NCBI GenBank assembly: GCA_016197225.1
Contig: JACPWC010000056.1
Coordinates: forward strand, 62,001 to 126,000
Reading direction: 5' to 3'
Source: Chloroflexota bacterium
GTDB lineage: Bacteria > Chloroflexota > Anaerolineae > Anaerolineales > VGOW01
DNA: 64,000 nucleotides
Made by a program: the position numbers and the translations under genes. Shown here one piece after another: positions 35,579 to 44,700 of this stretch (the stretch's first letter is position 1; each line of letters opens with the position of its first letter). Under the pieces are notes generated by a model. It worked only from the letters and a program-made list of their open reading frames with translations. It ran no database searches and was not told the DNA's origin.

Positions 35579-36075
35579 TACAGTTTTTTCTGCTTCACTT
35601 CCTGCACTTCACTCACCACCGTTTCAATCGGAACCAGCCGCCCGGCCGTGGTGTAATGCCCGTCTCCAGCCGGGGTGGTGGTTTCGCGCTCTTCAAAACG
35701 TTCCTTGTTCGCCAGGAACCACTCGCGCGTTTGCGGCATTGGCAAAATATACAGCAAGCGCGAGCCAACAAAATAATAGAAAACGTAATTGGCTTCGGTG
35801 TACAAAAAACAGCCCGGCGTACCCTTCTCCTTGTTGCTGTCGGTCTCAAAGAAAAAGTTGCCGGTCTCATGCCAGCGGTCGGCCTTGATCTCAATCGTGT
35901 CCGTCCCACGTTTCGAGACCCAGATCAAGTCAATGTCCGCCTTTTGAAAGTCGGGGTCTCTCTCGACATTGGCCACCCCGATCGTGCCCCGGTATTTCTT
36001 CAGCCACGATTCAATTTCAGCCGCCGCCTGCTTTGCCACTTCCATTCCGTTGCTCATCGTAATTTGTCGGTTCAC
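35578..36075 (-). CDS. Putative PD-(D/E)XK nuclease-like protein
   Basis: 165 aa from GTG 36075, which overlaps the epimerase stop as GTGA and has GAGGG upstream; ATG 36057 is an alternative. The core reads DPDFQKADIDLIWVSKR...DTIEIKADRW: an Asp, then Glu-Ile-Lys, separated as in PD-(D/E)XK nucleases, on alternating beta strands. The rest (GCFLYTEANYVFYYFVG) is aromatic and beta-rich. I do not know a named family; phage or restriction-type relatives are possible. Translational coupling to methylmalonyl-CoA epimerase is probably just a packing effect. Confidence 0.6.
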   Translation of the reverse strand: MNRQITMSNGMEVAKQAAAEIESWLKKYRGTIGVANVERDPDFQKADIDLIWVSKRGTDTIEIKADRWHETGNFFFETDSNKEKGTPGCFLYTEANYVFYYFVGSRLLYILPMPQTREWFLANKERFEERETTTPAGDGHYTTAGRLVPIETVVSEVQEVKQKKL

Positions 36076-36479
36076 GTTTCCCTCACTTCATATAACTCCA
36101 CCAATACACCGTTCGCGCTTTCGGGATGAATAAAGGCGGCCCGGTTGCCGCCTGCCGCCGTGATCGGCGTTTCGTTGATCAACCGCACGCCTTTCTCCTT
36201 CAATCGTCCCAACATCTCTTCAAGATTATCCACCTCAAGGGCAATATGATGCAAGCCGGGGCCGCGCTTGGCCAGGAACCTGGCCGCGCCGCTGGCCTCA
36301 GTCGTCGGTTTCACTAATTCCACTTCGCTGTCGCCCGTCGGCAAAAAAGCCACAATGGATTCCTGTGAAGCCACCTCTTCCACATGCGTCAGCGGCAGGC
36401 CCAGCGTGTCGCGCCAGAATGTAAGTGAGGTATCGAGATCAGGAACGATGATGGCGATGTGGTTGATCTTCTTGATCAT
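36072..36479 (-). CDS. mce: Methylmalonyl-CoA epimerase
   Basis: 135 aa, a vicinal-oxygen-chelate metalloenzyme interconverting (S)- and (R)-methylmalonyl-CoA between propionyl-CoA carboxylase and the mutase. Two beta-alpha-beta-beta-beta units are seen: INHIAIIVPDLDTSLTFWRD and GLHHIALEVDNLEEML, with metal ligands expected at the first His (NHIAI), the second His (HHIAL) and the C-terminal Glu (VLVELYE). Length is typical. It lies downstream of the mutase gene on the same strand, but the GxxExxY cassette separates the two. Confidence 0.92.
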   Translation of the reverse strand: MIKKINHIAIIVPDLDTSLTFWRDTLGLPLTHVEEVASQESIVAFLPTGDSEVELVKPTTEASGAARFLAKRGPGLHHIALEVDNLEEMLGRLKEKGVRLINETPITAAGGNRAAFIHPESANGVLVELYEVRET

Positions 36480-36505
36480 AGATTATGTCTGTCCGAGTCA
36501 AAAGA

Positions 36506-36534
36506 TTCACCGCGAAGACGCAAAGAGCGCGAAG
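36506..36534 (+). repeat. Left inverted repeat flanking the GxxExxY gene
   Basis: TTCACCGCGAAGACGCAAAG followed by AGCGCGAAG. Its reverse complement matches 36922-36952 at most positions. It ends three bases before the stop of the enclosed gene. Confidence 0.75.
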
Positions 36535-36537
36535 ATT

Positions 36538-36918
36538 TTATAGGTTATTGACCATTCGCTTGATGCCGTGTTTCATCAATGTAACGTTCCAATTCAGCAG
36601 GAAGCCAATCTTGCATTTTCGCATTTTCAAATAAGTAAGCAATTGGGCTTCATGAACAGGGAGTAGCTGATCAACCGACTTGTTCTCAACAACGATACTG
36701 TCTTCGACAAATTCATCAAGTCGGTAGCCGGCATCTATTGTCTGGCCGTCATACACAATCGGCAAGACCACTTCAGTCTCCACCTTCACACCGCGTTTTC
36801 GCAACTCGTAAACATGGCATTGCTGATAAGCCGACTCCAGCAATCCCGGGCCAAGCGCCCGATGAACCTTGATCGCCGCGTCCACAATTTGAGTAGCAAC
36901 CTCTTCAATATCCATCAT
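36538..36918 (-). CDS. GxxExxY protein (PD-(D/E)XK-like)
   Basis: 126 aa from ATG 36918; the frame extends upstream as TTG with residues NREGAKDAKK, but those are translated repeat. The family signature is KVHRALGPGLLESAYQQC, followed by KVETEVVLPIVYDGQTIDAGYRLD and IVVENKSVD (the E-x-K of the nuclease-like site) and LLTYLKM, and it ends NWNVTLMKHGIKRMVNNL. The function of GxxExxY proteins is unknown. It sits exactly between inverted copies of a ~30-bp repeat and between two genes of one metabolic pathway, which looks like an inserted cassette. Confidence 0.88.
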   Translation of the reverse strand: MMDIEEVATQIVDAAIKVHRALGPGLLESAYQQCHVYELRKRGVKVETEVVLPIVYDGQTIDAGYRLDEFVEDSIVVENKSVDQLLPVHEAQLLTYLKMRKCKIGFLLNWNVTLMKHGIKRMVNNL

Positions 36919-36921
36919 CTT

Positions 36922-37013
36922 CTTCGCGTCCTTTGCGCCTTCGCGGTTCAATTGATACGGCAGTTTCTTCAGCTCCCAATTTCTTCACGTCCTTCGTGCC
37001 TTCGCGGTTCAAT
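36922..37013 (-). repeat. Right inverted repeat of the GxxExxY cassette, two tandem copies
   Basis: First copy 36922-36952 (CTTCGCGTCCTTTGCGCCTT, then CGCGGTTCAAT) and second copy 36983-37013 (CTTCACGTCCTTCGTGCCTT, then CGCGGTTCAAT), with 30 bases between. The first copy is the inverted partner of 36506-36534. The second touches the mutase stop codon. Confidence 0.75.
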
Positions 37014-38653
37014 TACTGTGTTGGCCGATATTCACCCCACACCCCGCGAAGTGTACTGCAAATCTCGCCCAGCGTCAGGTCATTTTCCACGCAGGCGATG
37101 AGCAACGGCATCAGGTTGTCACTGCCCCGCGCCGCCGACTCCAGCCGCGACCGCAATTCAGTCACTCGCCCAGCGTCACGCCGGGCGCGGACGGCGGCCA
37201 CCTGGTCGCGTTGCATCTGCTCAATCGCCGGGTCAATCTTCAGCCGTTCGAGGTTGATCTGTTCTTCGACGGCAAACTCGTTAACGCCGACGACAATTTG
37301 CTCTTTGGACTCGACTGCCTGTTGATAGCGATAAGCCGCCTCTTGTATTTCGTTCTGGATGAAACCGCGTTCAATCGCCGCCAGCGCCCCGCCCATCTCG
37401 TCAATCTGTTTGAGGTAAGCCTCGGCCCGTTTCTCGATCTCGTCGGTGAGCGACTCGACGGCGTAACTTCCGGCCAGCGGGTCAACGGTGTCGGCCATAC
37501 CTGATTCGTGGGCGATGACTTGCTGGGTTCGCAGAGCCACGCGGGCGGCGTTTTCAGTCGGCAATTGCAAGGCTTCATCCATGCCATTGGTGTGCAAACT
37601 TTGTGTGCCGCCCAGCACCGCCGCCAGGGCTTGGATGGTGACGCGGGCCACGTTCACTTCCGGTTGTTGGGCGGTGAGGGTGCTACCGCCGGTCTGAGTA
37701 TGAAAGCGCAACATCCACGATTTCGGATTCTTGGCCCCGAATCGTTCGCGCATAATTCTGGCCCACAAACGGCGGGCGGCGCGGAACTTGGCGACTTCTT
37801 CCAGAAATTGATTGTGAGCGTTGAAGAAGAACGCCAACTGCGGCGCGAAGTCGTCTACGTTCAACCCGGCGTTGATGGCGGCTTGCACATAAGCAATGCC
37901 GTTTGCCAGAGTGAAGGCCACTTCCTGCACGGCGGTCGAACCGGCCTCACGAACGTGATAACCTGAAATGCTGATCGTATTCCAGTTCGGCGCTTCAGTC
38001 TGGCAGTAACGAAAGATGTCGGTGATGAGGCGCATCGAAGGCGCGGGCGGGAAGATATAGGTGCCGCGCGCGATGTACTCTTTGAGGATGTCGTTCTGAA
38101 TCGTGCCGCGCAGTTGCTTCGGCTCAACGCCCTGCCGCTTGCCGACGGCGATGTACATCGCCAGCAAAATTGAGGCGGGCGCGTTGATGGTCATGCTGGT
38201 GCTCGCTTTGTCGAGTGGGATGCCTTCAAACAATCGCGCCATGTCGTCGAGCGTAGGAATGGACACGCCCACTTTGCCTACCTCACCGAGCGCCATCACG
38301 TCGTCGGGGTCGTAGCCGATCTGTGTTGGCAGATCAAACGCCACCGAGAGTCCGGTCTGCCCCTGCCCCAGCAAAAACTTATAGCGGCGATTCGATTCTT
38401 CGGCGGTGGCGAAACCGGCATATTGACGCATTGTCCACAAGCGGCCACGATACATCGTCGGCTGGACGCCGCGCGTGAACGGATAGTCGCCGGGCCAGCC
38501 GACGTTTGCCGGGACAGTTTGATCGCCGGTCGGGCCGTAGACTCGCGCCAGCGGAATTCCCGATGACGTTTCAAATTGCGGCTTGCGTTCGGGGTTCTTT
38601 TTGAGAGTGGGGTTTAGCGTTTCTCGTTCCCAGCGTTCGCGTTCTGTTGTCAT
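37013..38653 (-). CDS. Methylmalonyl-CoA mutase, large (catalytic) subunit
   Basis: The ATG at 38653 ([13 protein letters not shown]) gives 546 aa; the upstream extension is repeat-encoded. This is the TIM-barrel subunit alone. Conserved segments are [73 protein letters not shown] (active-site His) and [12 protein letters not shown]. The B12-binding domain, present in one-chain enzymes, is missing, so a separate ~135-aa small subunit must be encoded elsewhere. It isomerises (R)-methylmalonyl-CoA to succinyl-CoA. A close relative such as isobutyryl- or ethylmalonyl-CoA mutase cannot be excluded, but the neighbouring epimerase and carboxylase genes favour methylmalonyl-CoA. Confidence 0.9.
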   Translation of the reverse strand: MTTERERWERETLNPTLKKNPERKPQFETSSGIPLARVYGPTGDQTVPANVGWPGDYPFTRGVQPTMYRGRLWTMRQYAGFATAEESNRRYKFLLGQGQTGLSVAFDLPTQIGYDPDDVMALGEVGKVGVSIPTLDDMARLFEGIPLDKASTSMTINAPASILLAMYIAVGKRQGVEPKQLRGTIQNDILKEYIARGTYIFPPAPSMRLITDIFRYCQTEAPNWNTISISGYHVREAGSTAVQEVAFTLANGIAYVQAAINAGLNVDDFAPQLAFFFNAHNQFLEEVAKFRAARRLWARIMRERFGAKNPKSWMLRFHTQTGGSTLTAQQPEVNVARVTIQALAAVLGGTQSLHTNGMDEALQLPTENAARVALRTQQVIAHESGMADTVDPLAGSYAVESLTDEIEKRAEAYLKQIDEMGGALAAIERGFIQNEIQEAAYRYQQAVESKEQIVVGVNEFAVEEQINLERLKIDPAIEQMQRDQVAAVRARRDAGRVTELRSRLESAARGSDNLMPLLIACVENDLTLGEICSTLRGVWGEYRPTQ

Positions 38654-38655
38654 GA

Positions 38656-38738
38656 TTTTGGTGGCACGGACGCGAAGCGCACAGACAAACACGGAGTTTT
38701 TGTTTTATCCGTGTGTATCCGCGTTCATCCGCGTCCTA
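38656..38738. repeat. GCGGATGAACGCGGATACAC-type dispersed repeat
   Basis: CACGGACGCGAAGCGCACAG...ACACGGA on one side faces ATCCGTGTGTATCCGCGTTC and ATCCGCGTCC on the other, an imperfect inverted repeat between the SPFH and mutase genes. No ribosome-binding site is evident before the mutase start. Confidence 0.6.
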
Positions 38739-39245
38739 TTATTGTGGCGTCAACGTAAACTCAATCTTCGTAAACTTCAACTGCCACGCCCGCGACATTT
38801 GCTCGTTGAGGGCTTCGAGCGCCCACTGCTGGGCCTGGGCCGGGCGATCCCGCACGGCGGCCACGCCCATGTTTTTGATCTCGGCCAGCAACTTGTCGGC
38901 GACCACGACCACAATATCCTCCTGCGCCTGACGGGCGGCCATGACCGCTGGAATGGCGGCCACCACCTTGCAAGTGAACTGGCCTTTCACGGCATAGTGC
39001 TTGTCGGCGTCTAACACAAGGTCGGGCGGCAGGGCAAAAGTTCGCTCGCGCAAATCCACCAGCATCACCTGATCCAAAAATGGCAGAACCCAGGCGTTGC
39101 CCGGCGGCAACTCTTTCACCAGGCGGCCAAACCGGAACAAAACGCCCCGATGTTCCAGCGGGATCTTGCGCAGGGAGGCGAACATCAACACCAGCCCCGC
39201 CGCCGCTACCAAAACAATCAGGCCAAAATAAGGCAGGCCCGTCAT
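38739..39245 (-). CDS. Short SPFH/band-7 (stomatin-like) membrane protein
   Basis: 168 aa. An N-terminal membrane helix (about 4-23, YFGLIVLVAAAGLVLMF) is followed by the SPFH start RKIPLEHRGVLFRFGRLVKELPPG, VLPFLDQVMLVDLRERTFALP and the core beta/alpha region. The usual C-terminal coiled coil is missing, making it shorter than the 250-300 aa of most slipins. SPFH proteins form membrane-associated rings or scaffolds. The start overlaps the biotin-carrier stop by ATGA, so it is coupled to a carboxylase operon; a link to that enzyme is only inference. Confidence 0.8.
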   Translation of the reverse strand: MTGLPYFGLIVLVAAAGLVLMFASLRKIPLEHRGVLFRFGRLVKELPPGNAWVLPFLDQVMLVDLRERTFALPPDLVLDADKHYAVKGQFTCKVVAAIPAVMAARQAQEDIVVVVADKLLAEIKNMGVAAVRDRPAQAQQWALEALNEQMSRAWQLKFTKIEFTLTPQ

Positions 39246-39745
39246 CCGCTCACCGTCAGCAAAACCTGATTCTGTTCCACGCTGTCGCCGCCTTTTGTTT
39301 TCACTCGCATCACCGTCCCGGCGCGCGGCGACTTGAGTTCGTTTTGCATCTTCATCGATTCGAGAATTACCAGAATATCGCCCTTGTTCACCGCCTGGCC
39401 TTCGGCCACCGGAACCGACACCACCAGGCCCGGCATCGGAGCCTTGAGGTGAAAGTCGCCCGTCTCGGCGACGCCTCCCCCGGCCGACTTGGCCAGCCGC
39501 GCCGCCCGTTCGTCCACCACGTTGACGTCGTAGAGATTGCCGCGCATCAACACCCGCAGGCTGTCTTCGGCGTCATTATCCACAAAAGCCTCAAAGGAAT
39601 GATTGTCAATCAACAACGAATACAGGGCCTGGCTGCTTCCCTCGGCCAGGTCAATGGTATAAGTCTTGCCATCCACTATCACCTGATGATCATCGTTGAT
39701 CTCGATGATGTACGTCTTGTCGTTGATGGTCGTGGCGTATTTCAT
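39242..39745 (-). CDS. Biotin carrier subunit of acyl-CoA carboxylase
   Basis: The ATG at 39745 ([16 protein letters not shown]) overlaps the biotin carboxylase stop by ATGA; 167 aa. The C-terminal biotinyl domain (about 95-167) has [10 protein letters not shown] and the biotinylation motif LESMKMQNE, followed by [10 protein letters not shown]. The N-terminal beta-rich part (about 1-80) resembles the linking domain of propionyl-CoA-type carboxylases. It carries carboxybiotin from the AccC-type subunit to the carboxyltransferase. Confidence 0.92.
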   Translation of the reverse strand: MKYATTINDKTYIIEINDDHQVIVDGKTYTIDLAEGSSQALYSLLIDNHSFEAFVDNDAEDSLRVLMRGNLYDVNVVDERAARLAKSAGGGVAETGDFHLKAPMPGLVVSVPVAEGQAVNKGDILVILESMKMQNELKSPRAGTVMRVKTKGGDSVEQNQVLLTVSG

Positions 39746-41247
39746 CGGTGCATCCTCTCGTAACGGCCCACCCACTTCCAGTTGCTGGTGTCGCGCTCGC
39801 CGCGCTGGACGATCTGGGCCGCGTGCTGGCCGCGCCGGTGCGCCACCAGCGTGGCCACAATGGCCGCGATCTCAGGATGCGGCGCGCCTTCCTCTTCCAT
39901 TTGGAAACGTTCTTCCAGAAAACGGGTATCGAACTGCCCGGTCATGAAGCGGTACGAGTCGAGCAAATTCTGATGCAAAGGGATGTTGGTCTTGACGCCG
40001 ACGATCTTGTACTCTTCGAGGGCGCGGCGCATTCTCAACAAAGCCTCGCCGCGAGTCTCACCCCAGCAGATCAATTTTGAAATCAGCGAGTCGTAAAAGC
40101 GCGGGATAACATAGCCGGAGTAAGCGCAGGTGTCCACGCGCACGCCGGGGCCGGTGGGCAAAATAGAGGCCGAGATAGTGCCGGTGGAGGGCATGAAGTT
40201 GTTGTAGGGGTCTTCGGCGTTGATGCGGCACTCGATGGCCCAGCCGTTCAATTTGATCTCGTGCTGTTCGCGGCTGAGCTTGCGCCCACGGGCCACCCGG
40301 ATCTGTTCCTTGACGATGTCGAGGCCGGTCACCAGTTCCGTCACCGGGTGCTCCACTTGCAGGCGGGTGTTCATCTCCAGAAAATAAAAGTTCTTTTCTT
40401 TGTCCACCAAAAACTCAATCGTCCCGGCGTTGATGTAGCCCACTGCCGCCGCCGCCCGGCAGGCCACCTCGCCCATCTTCTGCCTCAGCGACTCATCCTC
40501 GTTCACAAACGGCGAGGGCGACTCTTCCAGCACTTTCTGGTGGCGACGCTGGATCGAACACTCGCGCTCGCCCAGATGAATCACGTTGCCCTGCGTGTCG
40601 GCCATGATCTGAATCTCAATGTGCCGCGCCCCGGTCACCAGCTTTTCAAGATAAACGTTGCCATCGCCAAACGCCGACTCGGCTTCGCGCCGGGCCGAGG
40701 CCAGTGCATGGAGCATTTCGTCTGCGGAATGAACTTCGCGCATACCCTTGCCGCCGCCGCCTGCCGTGGCCTTAATCAAAAGCGGGAAACCGATCTGCGG
40801 CGCGACGGCGACGATCTCTTCGTCGCGCAGGCTGCCCTCAGCCTCAGTTCCCGGAACCACAGGGACGCCGGCCCTGGTCACTGTGGCCCGGGCCACCGCC
40901 TTGTCGCCCATCGCCGCAATTGAAGAGGGCTTGGGGCCAATGAACGTAATCTCGGCTTCGGCGCACGCTTCCGCGAAATCCTCCCGCTCGGCCAGGAAAC
41001 CGTAGCCTGGATGAATGGCGTCAGCCTCGGCGCGCCGGGCCACGTCCAGAATCTTGTCCATACGCAAGTACGACTCGCGAGAGGGGGCCGGGCCGATCAA
41101 ATAGGCCTCGTCGGCGTAGCGGACGTGGAGAGCGTTGCGGTCGGCTTCCGAATAGACGGCCACCGTTTGGATGCCCAGCTCCCTGCAGGCGCGGATGATG
41201 CGGACGGCGATTTCGCCGCGATTGGCAATCAGGACTTTAGTCACCAT
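39742..41247 (-). CDS. accC: Biotin carboxylase subunit of acyl-CoA (propionyl-/acetyl-CoA) carboxylase
   Basis: 501 aa, longer than fatty-acid AccC (about 450), as in propionyl-CoA carboxylase alpha-type chains. Motifs: [20 protein letters not shown] at the N-terminus, the glycine-rich ATP-grasp loop [11 protein letters not shown], the HIEIQIMAD and [13 protein letters not shown] segments and [14 protein letters not shown]. It carboxylates biotin with ATP and bicarbonate. AGGAG precedes the ATG. It heads the minus-strand set accC, biotin carrier, SPFH, mutase. The matching carboxyltransferase lies 18.5 kb away at 59765 across the giant-gene island. Confidence 0.93.
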   Translation of the reverse strand: MVTKVLIANRGEIAVRIIRACRELGIQTVAVYSEADRNALHVRYADEAYLIGPAPSRESYLRMDKILDVARRAEADAIHPGYGFLAEREDFAEACAEAEITFIGPKPSSIAAMGDKAVARATVTRAGVPVVPGTEAEGSLRDEEIVAVAPQIGFPLLIKATAGGGGKGMREVHSADEMLHALASARREAESAFGDGNVYLEKLVTGARHIEIQIMADTQGNVIHLGERECSIQRRHQKVLEESPSPFVNEDESLRQKMGEVACRAAAAVGYINAGTIEFLVDKEKNFYFLEMNTRLQVEHPVTELVTGLDIVKEQIRVARGRKLSREQHEIKLNGWAIECRINAEDPYNNFMPSTGTISASILPTGPGVRVDTCAYSGYVIPRFYDSLISKLICWGETRGEALLRMRRALEEYKIVGVKTNIPLHQNLLDSYRFMTGQFDTRFLEERFQMEEEGAPHPEIAAIVATLVAHRRGQHAAQIVQRGERDTSNWKWVGRYERMHR

Positions 41248-41719
41248 GAAATGAAAGCTCCTGTTTTGGTAAGCAACTCAATCGTGAAGCAGATTACAAA
41301 TTGGATGTACCGCCATTATATCCAAAGTCGGCGAGAAATCATCTCTGGCGCCATCTCGGCAATTGGAGAGTGCGATCCGCTGCCGGGCAAGTCAAACTCT
41401 CTTGCACATCACGCGCTAATAGAACAACAACCGAAAGCACGTTGTAAGCTGTTTTTTCGATTCCCTTGACCGTTTCTTGACACTCAAGCAGTTACAATGA
41501 AGCATCGTTTCGTAAGCAAGGCCAACTTAGGAAGCGTATGCAATGGGGTCAAGGCCTTCTCATCCTATTTCTGTTGTCAGCAAAAAAGAATATCCGCCTG
41601 CTGTAAAGCAAAACTCCAAAAGATTCTCGAAAAGCAGGCCGCACCTTCTCGGTCAACCATCTGTAGCGATGAATCTCCCAAGTGGAGATTTCCGGGTAAT
41701 GTCTTAGAGGAGTCAATTT
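41248..41719. other. 472-base divergent intergenic region before the first giant gene
   Basis: No convincing gene. It must hold the accC promoter and the giant-gene promoter. TTGACC (41467), TTGACA (41478) and TACAAT (41494) are present but with poor spacing. The segment 41489-41566 resembles the leader of the second giant gene (53077-53130). A hairpin GAATCTCC/GGAGATTT lies near 41670-41691, and AGAGGAG precedes the ATG. Confidence 0.5.
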
Positions 41720-44700
41720 ATGCCAAACCTGATTACGTCTCGCGCACGTTTCTGGTCTCTCTTCACATCTTCGCTCCGTTTTTCTGCGGTCGCCTCCTTC
41801 GTAACGATGCTTATCTTGCTGGCAGGCATCCTTGCGCCGAGGAACCTCGCTCAGGCGGCGACCTTTGATATCGGTTGTTCCGGCGGCGTGGGTGATGTTG
41901 CCGGACTGATTGCGGCGATCACCACTGCCAATGCCAACGGGGAGGCCGACACTATCAACCTGGCCGCCGATTGCGCCTACACGTTGACGGCGGTTGACAA
42001 TACCGCTGACGGGCTCCCCACCGGCCTGCCGGCCATCACTACCGACATTATTATCAGCGGCCCCAATGCGACGATTACTCGAGGCGCAGAGGTTCCCGAC
42101 TTCCGCTTTTTCTATGTTGACCCGGATGGTCACCTGACGCTGAATGACGTAACGGTGAGCAACGGGAATTTACCCAGCACTCTCACCACCACCTTCGGCG
42201 GCGCGCTCAGCAATGCCGGAACTACGATTATCAACGGCAGTCATTTTACAAGTAACCTGGCCGGCATCGGCGGCGCCATCAGCAACAGTGGCATTCTGAC
42301 CATCAACACCTCAACGTTCACCGGCAACACGGCGGCTGTTAATCAAGGCGGCGCGATTGCCAACTTTGCCACCGTGACGATCAGCCAGAGTTCGTTCGAC
42401 GGCAACAGCGCCGCCAACAATGGCGGCGCGCTCGACAACGCCGCTTTCGGCGGCGGCACGGCCACGGCGACGATTATTGACTCGACCTTGAGCGGGAATA
42501 CAGCCGGCGGCGCAGGCGGCGCGCTTCTCAACTTCGCGGACAACATCGATCTCGCTTCCACAGCCCTGCTCACAGTTCGCAATAGCGCGCTCGTCGGCAA
42601 CATGGCGACCGGGTCGGGCGGCGGCATCTTCAATTTTGGCGGCGGCGGCGTGGAGAATGTCGTCATCGAAGACAGCGCCATCACCGGCAACAGTGGCAGC
42701 AGCGGCGGCGGTGTTCGCAACAACAACGGCGTGACGACCGTCACCCGCAGTTTGATCAACAACAATACCTCAACTTCAGACGGCGGCGGTTTTTACAATG
42801 ATGCCGGCACTCTGACCATCGTCAACAGCACTGTCAGCGGCAACACCGCCTCTGTCAATGGCGGCGGCATTTACGAATTTGCCTTCGTCGGTGGTTTCAC
42901 TACCCATTTGAATAATGTGACCATCACCGGGAACACTGCCGACTCTGATGCAGATGACAATGGCGGCGGCGGCGGCGTATTCAACGACGGCGGCACTATT
43001 AATGCAAACAACACAATCATCGCCGCCAATCTTGATCTCTCGGCTGGCATAGAGCCTTCTATCACTCCAGACTGTTCGGGCATTCTGACTTCGCAAGGAT
43101 ATAACCTGATTGCAAATACCGCCGGTTGCGTGATTTTTGGCGATACGACTGGCAACATCACAGACCTCAGCGCCAACTTAGGGCCGCTGGCGGACAACGG
43201 CGGCCCCACCTTCACTCACGCCCTGCTGACTGGCAGTCCGGCAATTGACGCCGGCGACCCGGCAGGCTGTAAGGATCGGTTCGGCGCGACTCTGGAGACC
43301 GACCAGCGCGGCGTTTCCCGGCCTCAGGATGGAGACAATGACCCGCCGGCGAACTGCGATATTGGCGCGTTTGAATTAGAGTCTTCGGTTCAAACCGGCC
43401 CGGTGTTCACCGTCAACACATCCGATGACCACGACGGTTTGTGCAGCGTGGACGACTGCACTTTGCGTGAGGCGATCAATGCGGCCAACGCTCACGCCAA
43501 TGGCGCTACGCCGGACGAGATTCGGTTCAACATTATCAGCGAAGGGAGCGTGCAAACCATCGCCCCAAGTTCGGCCCTGCCTTCCATTTTCGACCCGGTA
43601 ATCATTGACGGCTACACTCAACCTGGCGCAAGCCCCAACACTAACATTGAGGGTTTTGCTTCCAATGCCGTGCTCCATATCGAGTTGTCCGGCAGTTTGC
43701 TTGAGGGCGACGAGGTCGGCCTTGACCTGCAAACTTCCAGCAGTGTCGTGCGCGGCCTGGTTATTAATCGCTTCCCGCGCGAAGGAATTGCCATTCAGGG
43801 TGAAGGCGGTGGAGGCAACACGATTGAAGGCAACTTCATCGGCACGGATGTCACCGGCCTGCTTCCGGCCAGCAACGGCTTTGTCGGCGTCAACGTATTC
43901 ACCAACGACAACCTCATCGGCGGCCCAACCTCGGCGGCGCGTAACGTCATCTCTTCTAACGGCTCGACCGGCATCGCCTTCCAGTTTAGCTCCGGCAATA
44001 GCGCGCAAGGCAATCTGATTGGCGTCGGCGCTGATGCCGTCACCTTCCTGCCAAACTTCGTGGCCAGCGTCCCAGGCGGGGCCGGGGAGGGTTGGGGAAT
44101 CTTCATCGGGAACTTCAGCACAGGCCATACCATCGGCGGGTCAATCGCTGGCGCAGGCAATCTGATCGCCGGCAACGTCTCGGATGGAATCGAAATTCTT
44201 GACGGCGCAAGCACAATTGAGGGCAATACCATTATTCAGAATGCCGGTTCCGGCGTCGAAATCAGCGGCGCGAGCACGACCGGCAACGTTGTGCGCGCCA
44301 ATAGCATCTTTGACAATGACGGTTTGGGCATTGACCTGCTGGGCGACGGGGTGACGGCCAACGATGAGTTTGACGACGATACTGGCCCGAACAACCTGCA
44401 AAACTTCCCGGTGCTCGGCCTGGCCATCCCAACGAGTGGCGGCATCACCATTAGCGGCGAACTCAGCAGCAGTGGCGGGTCATTCACCCTTGATTTCTAC
44501 GCCAGCGCCTCGTGTGATCTTTCGAACTTTGGCGAGGGCCAGCGGCATCTCGGCGCCACAAGTGTTGGCACAGATGAGGGCGGGTTTGCCTCCTTCACCG
44601 CCGACCTGATCACCGCCCAACCGGTCACGTCAAGCGACTTCATCACCGCCACTGCGACTGACAGTTCCGGCAACACGTCTGAGTTCTCGCCGTGCGCCCC

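Noticed and set aside
41489-41719. Known riboswitch before the first giant gene
   Set aside because: I tried to fit cyclic-di-GMP and other common riboswitch patterns by eye; conserved core bases are missing.
41497-41868. 123-aa plus-strand frame before the first giant gene
   Set aside because: Overlaps the signal-peptide region of the giant gene in another frame and has no recognisable features.
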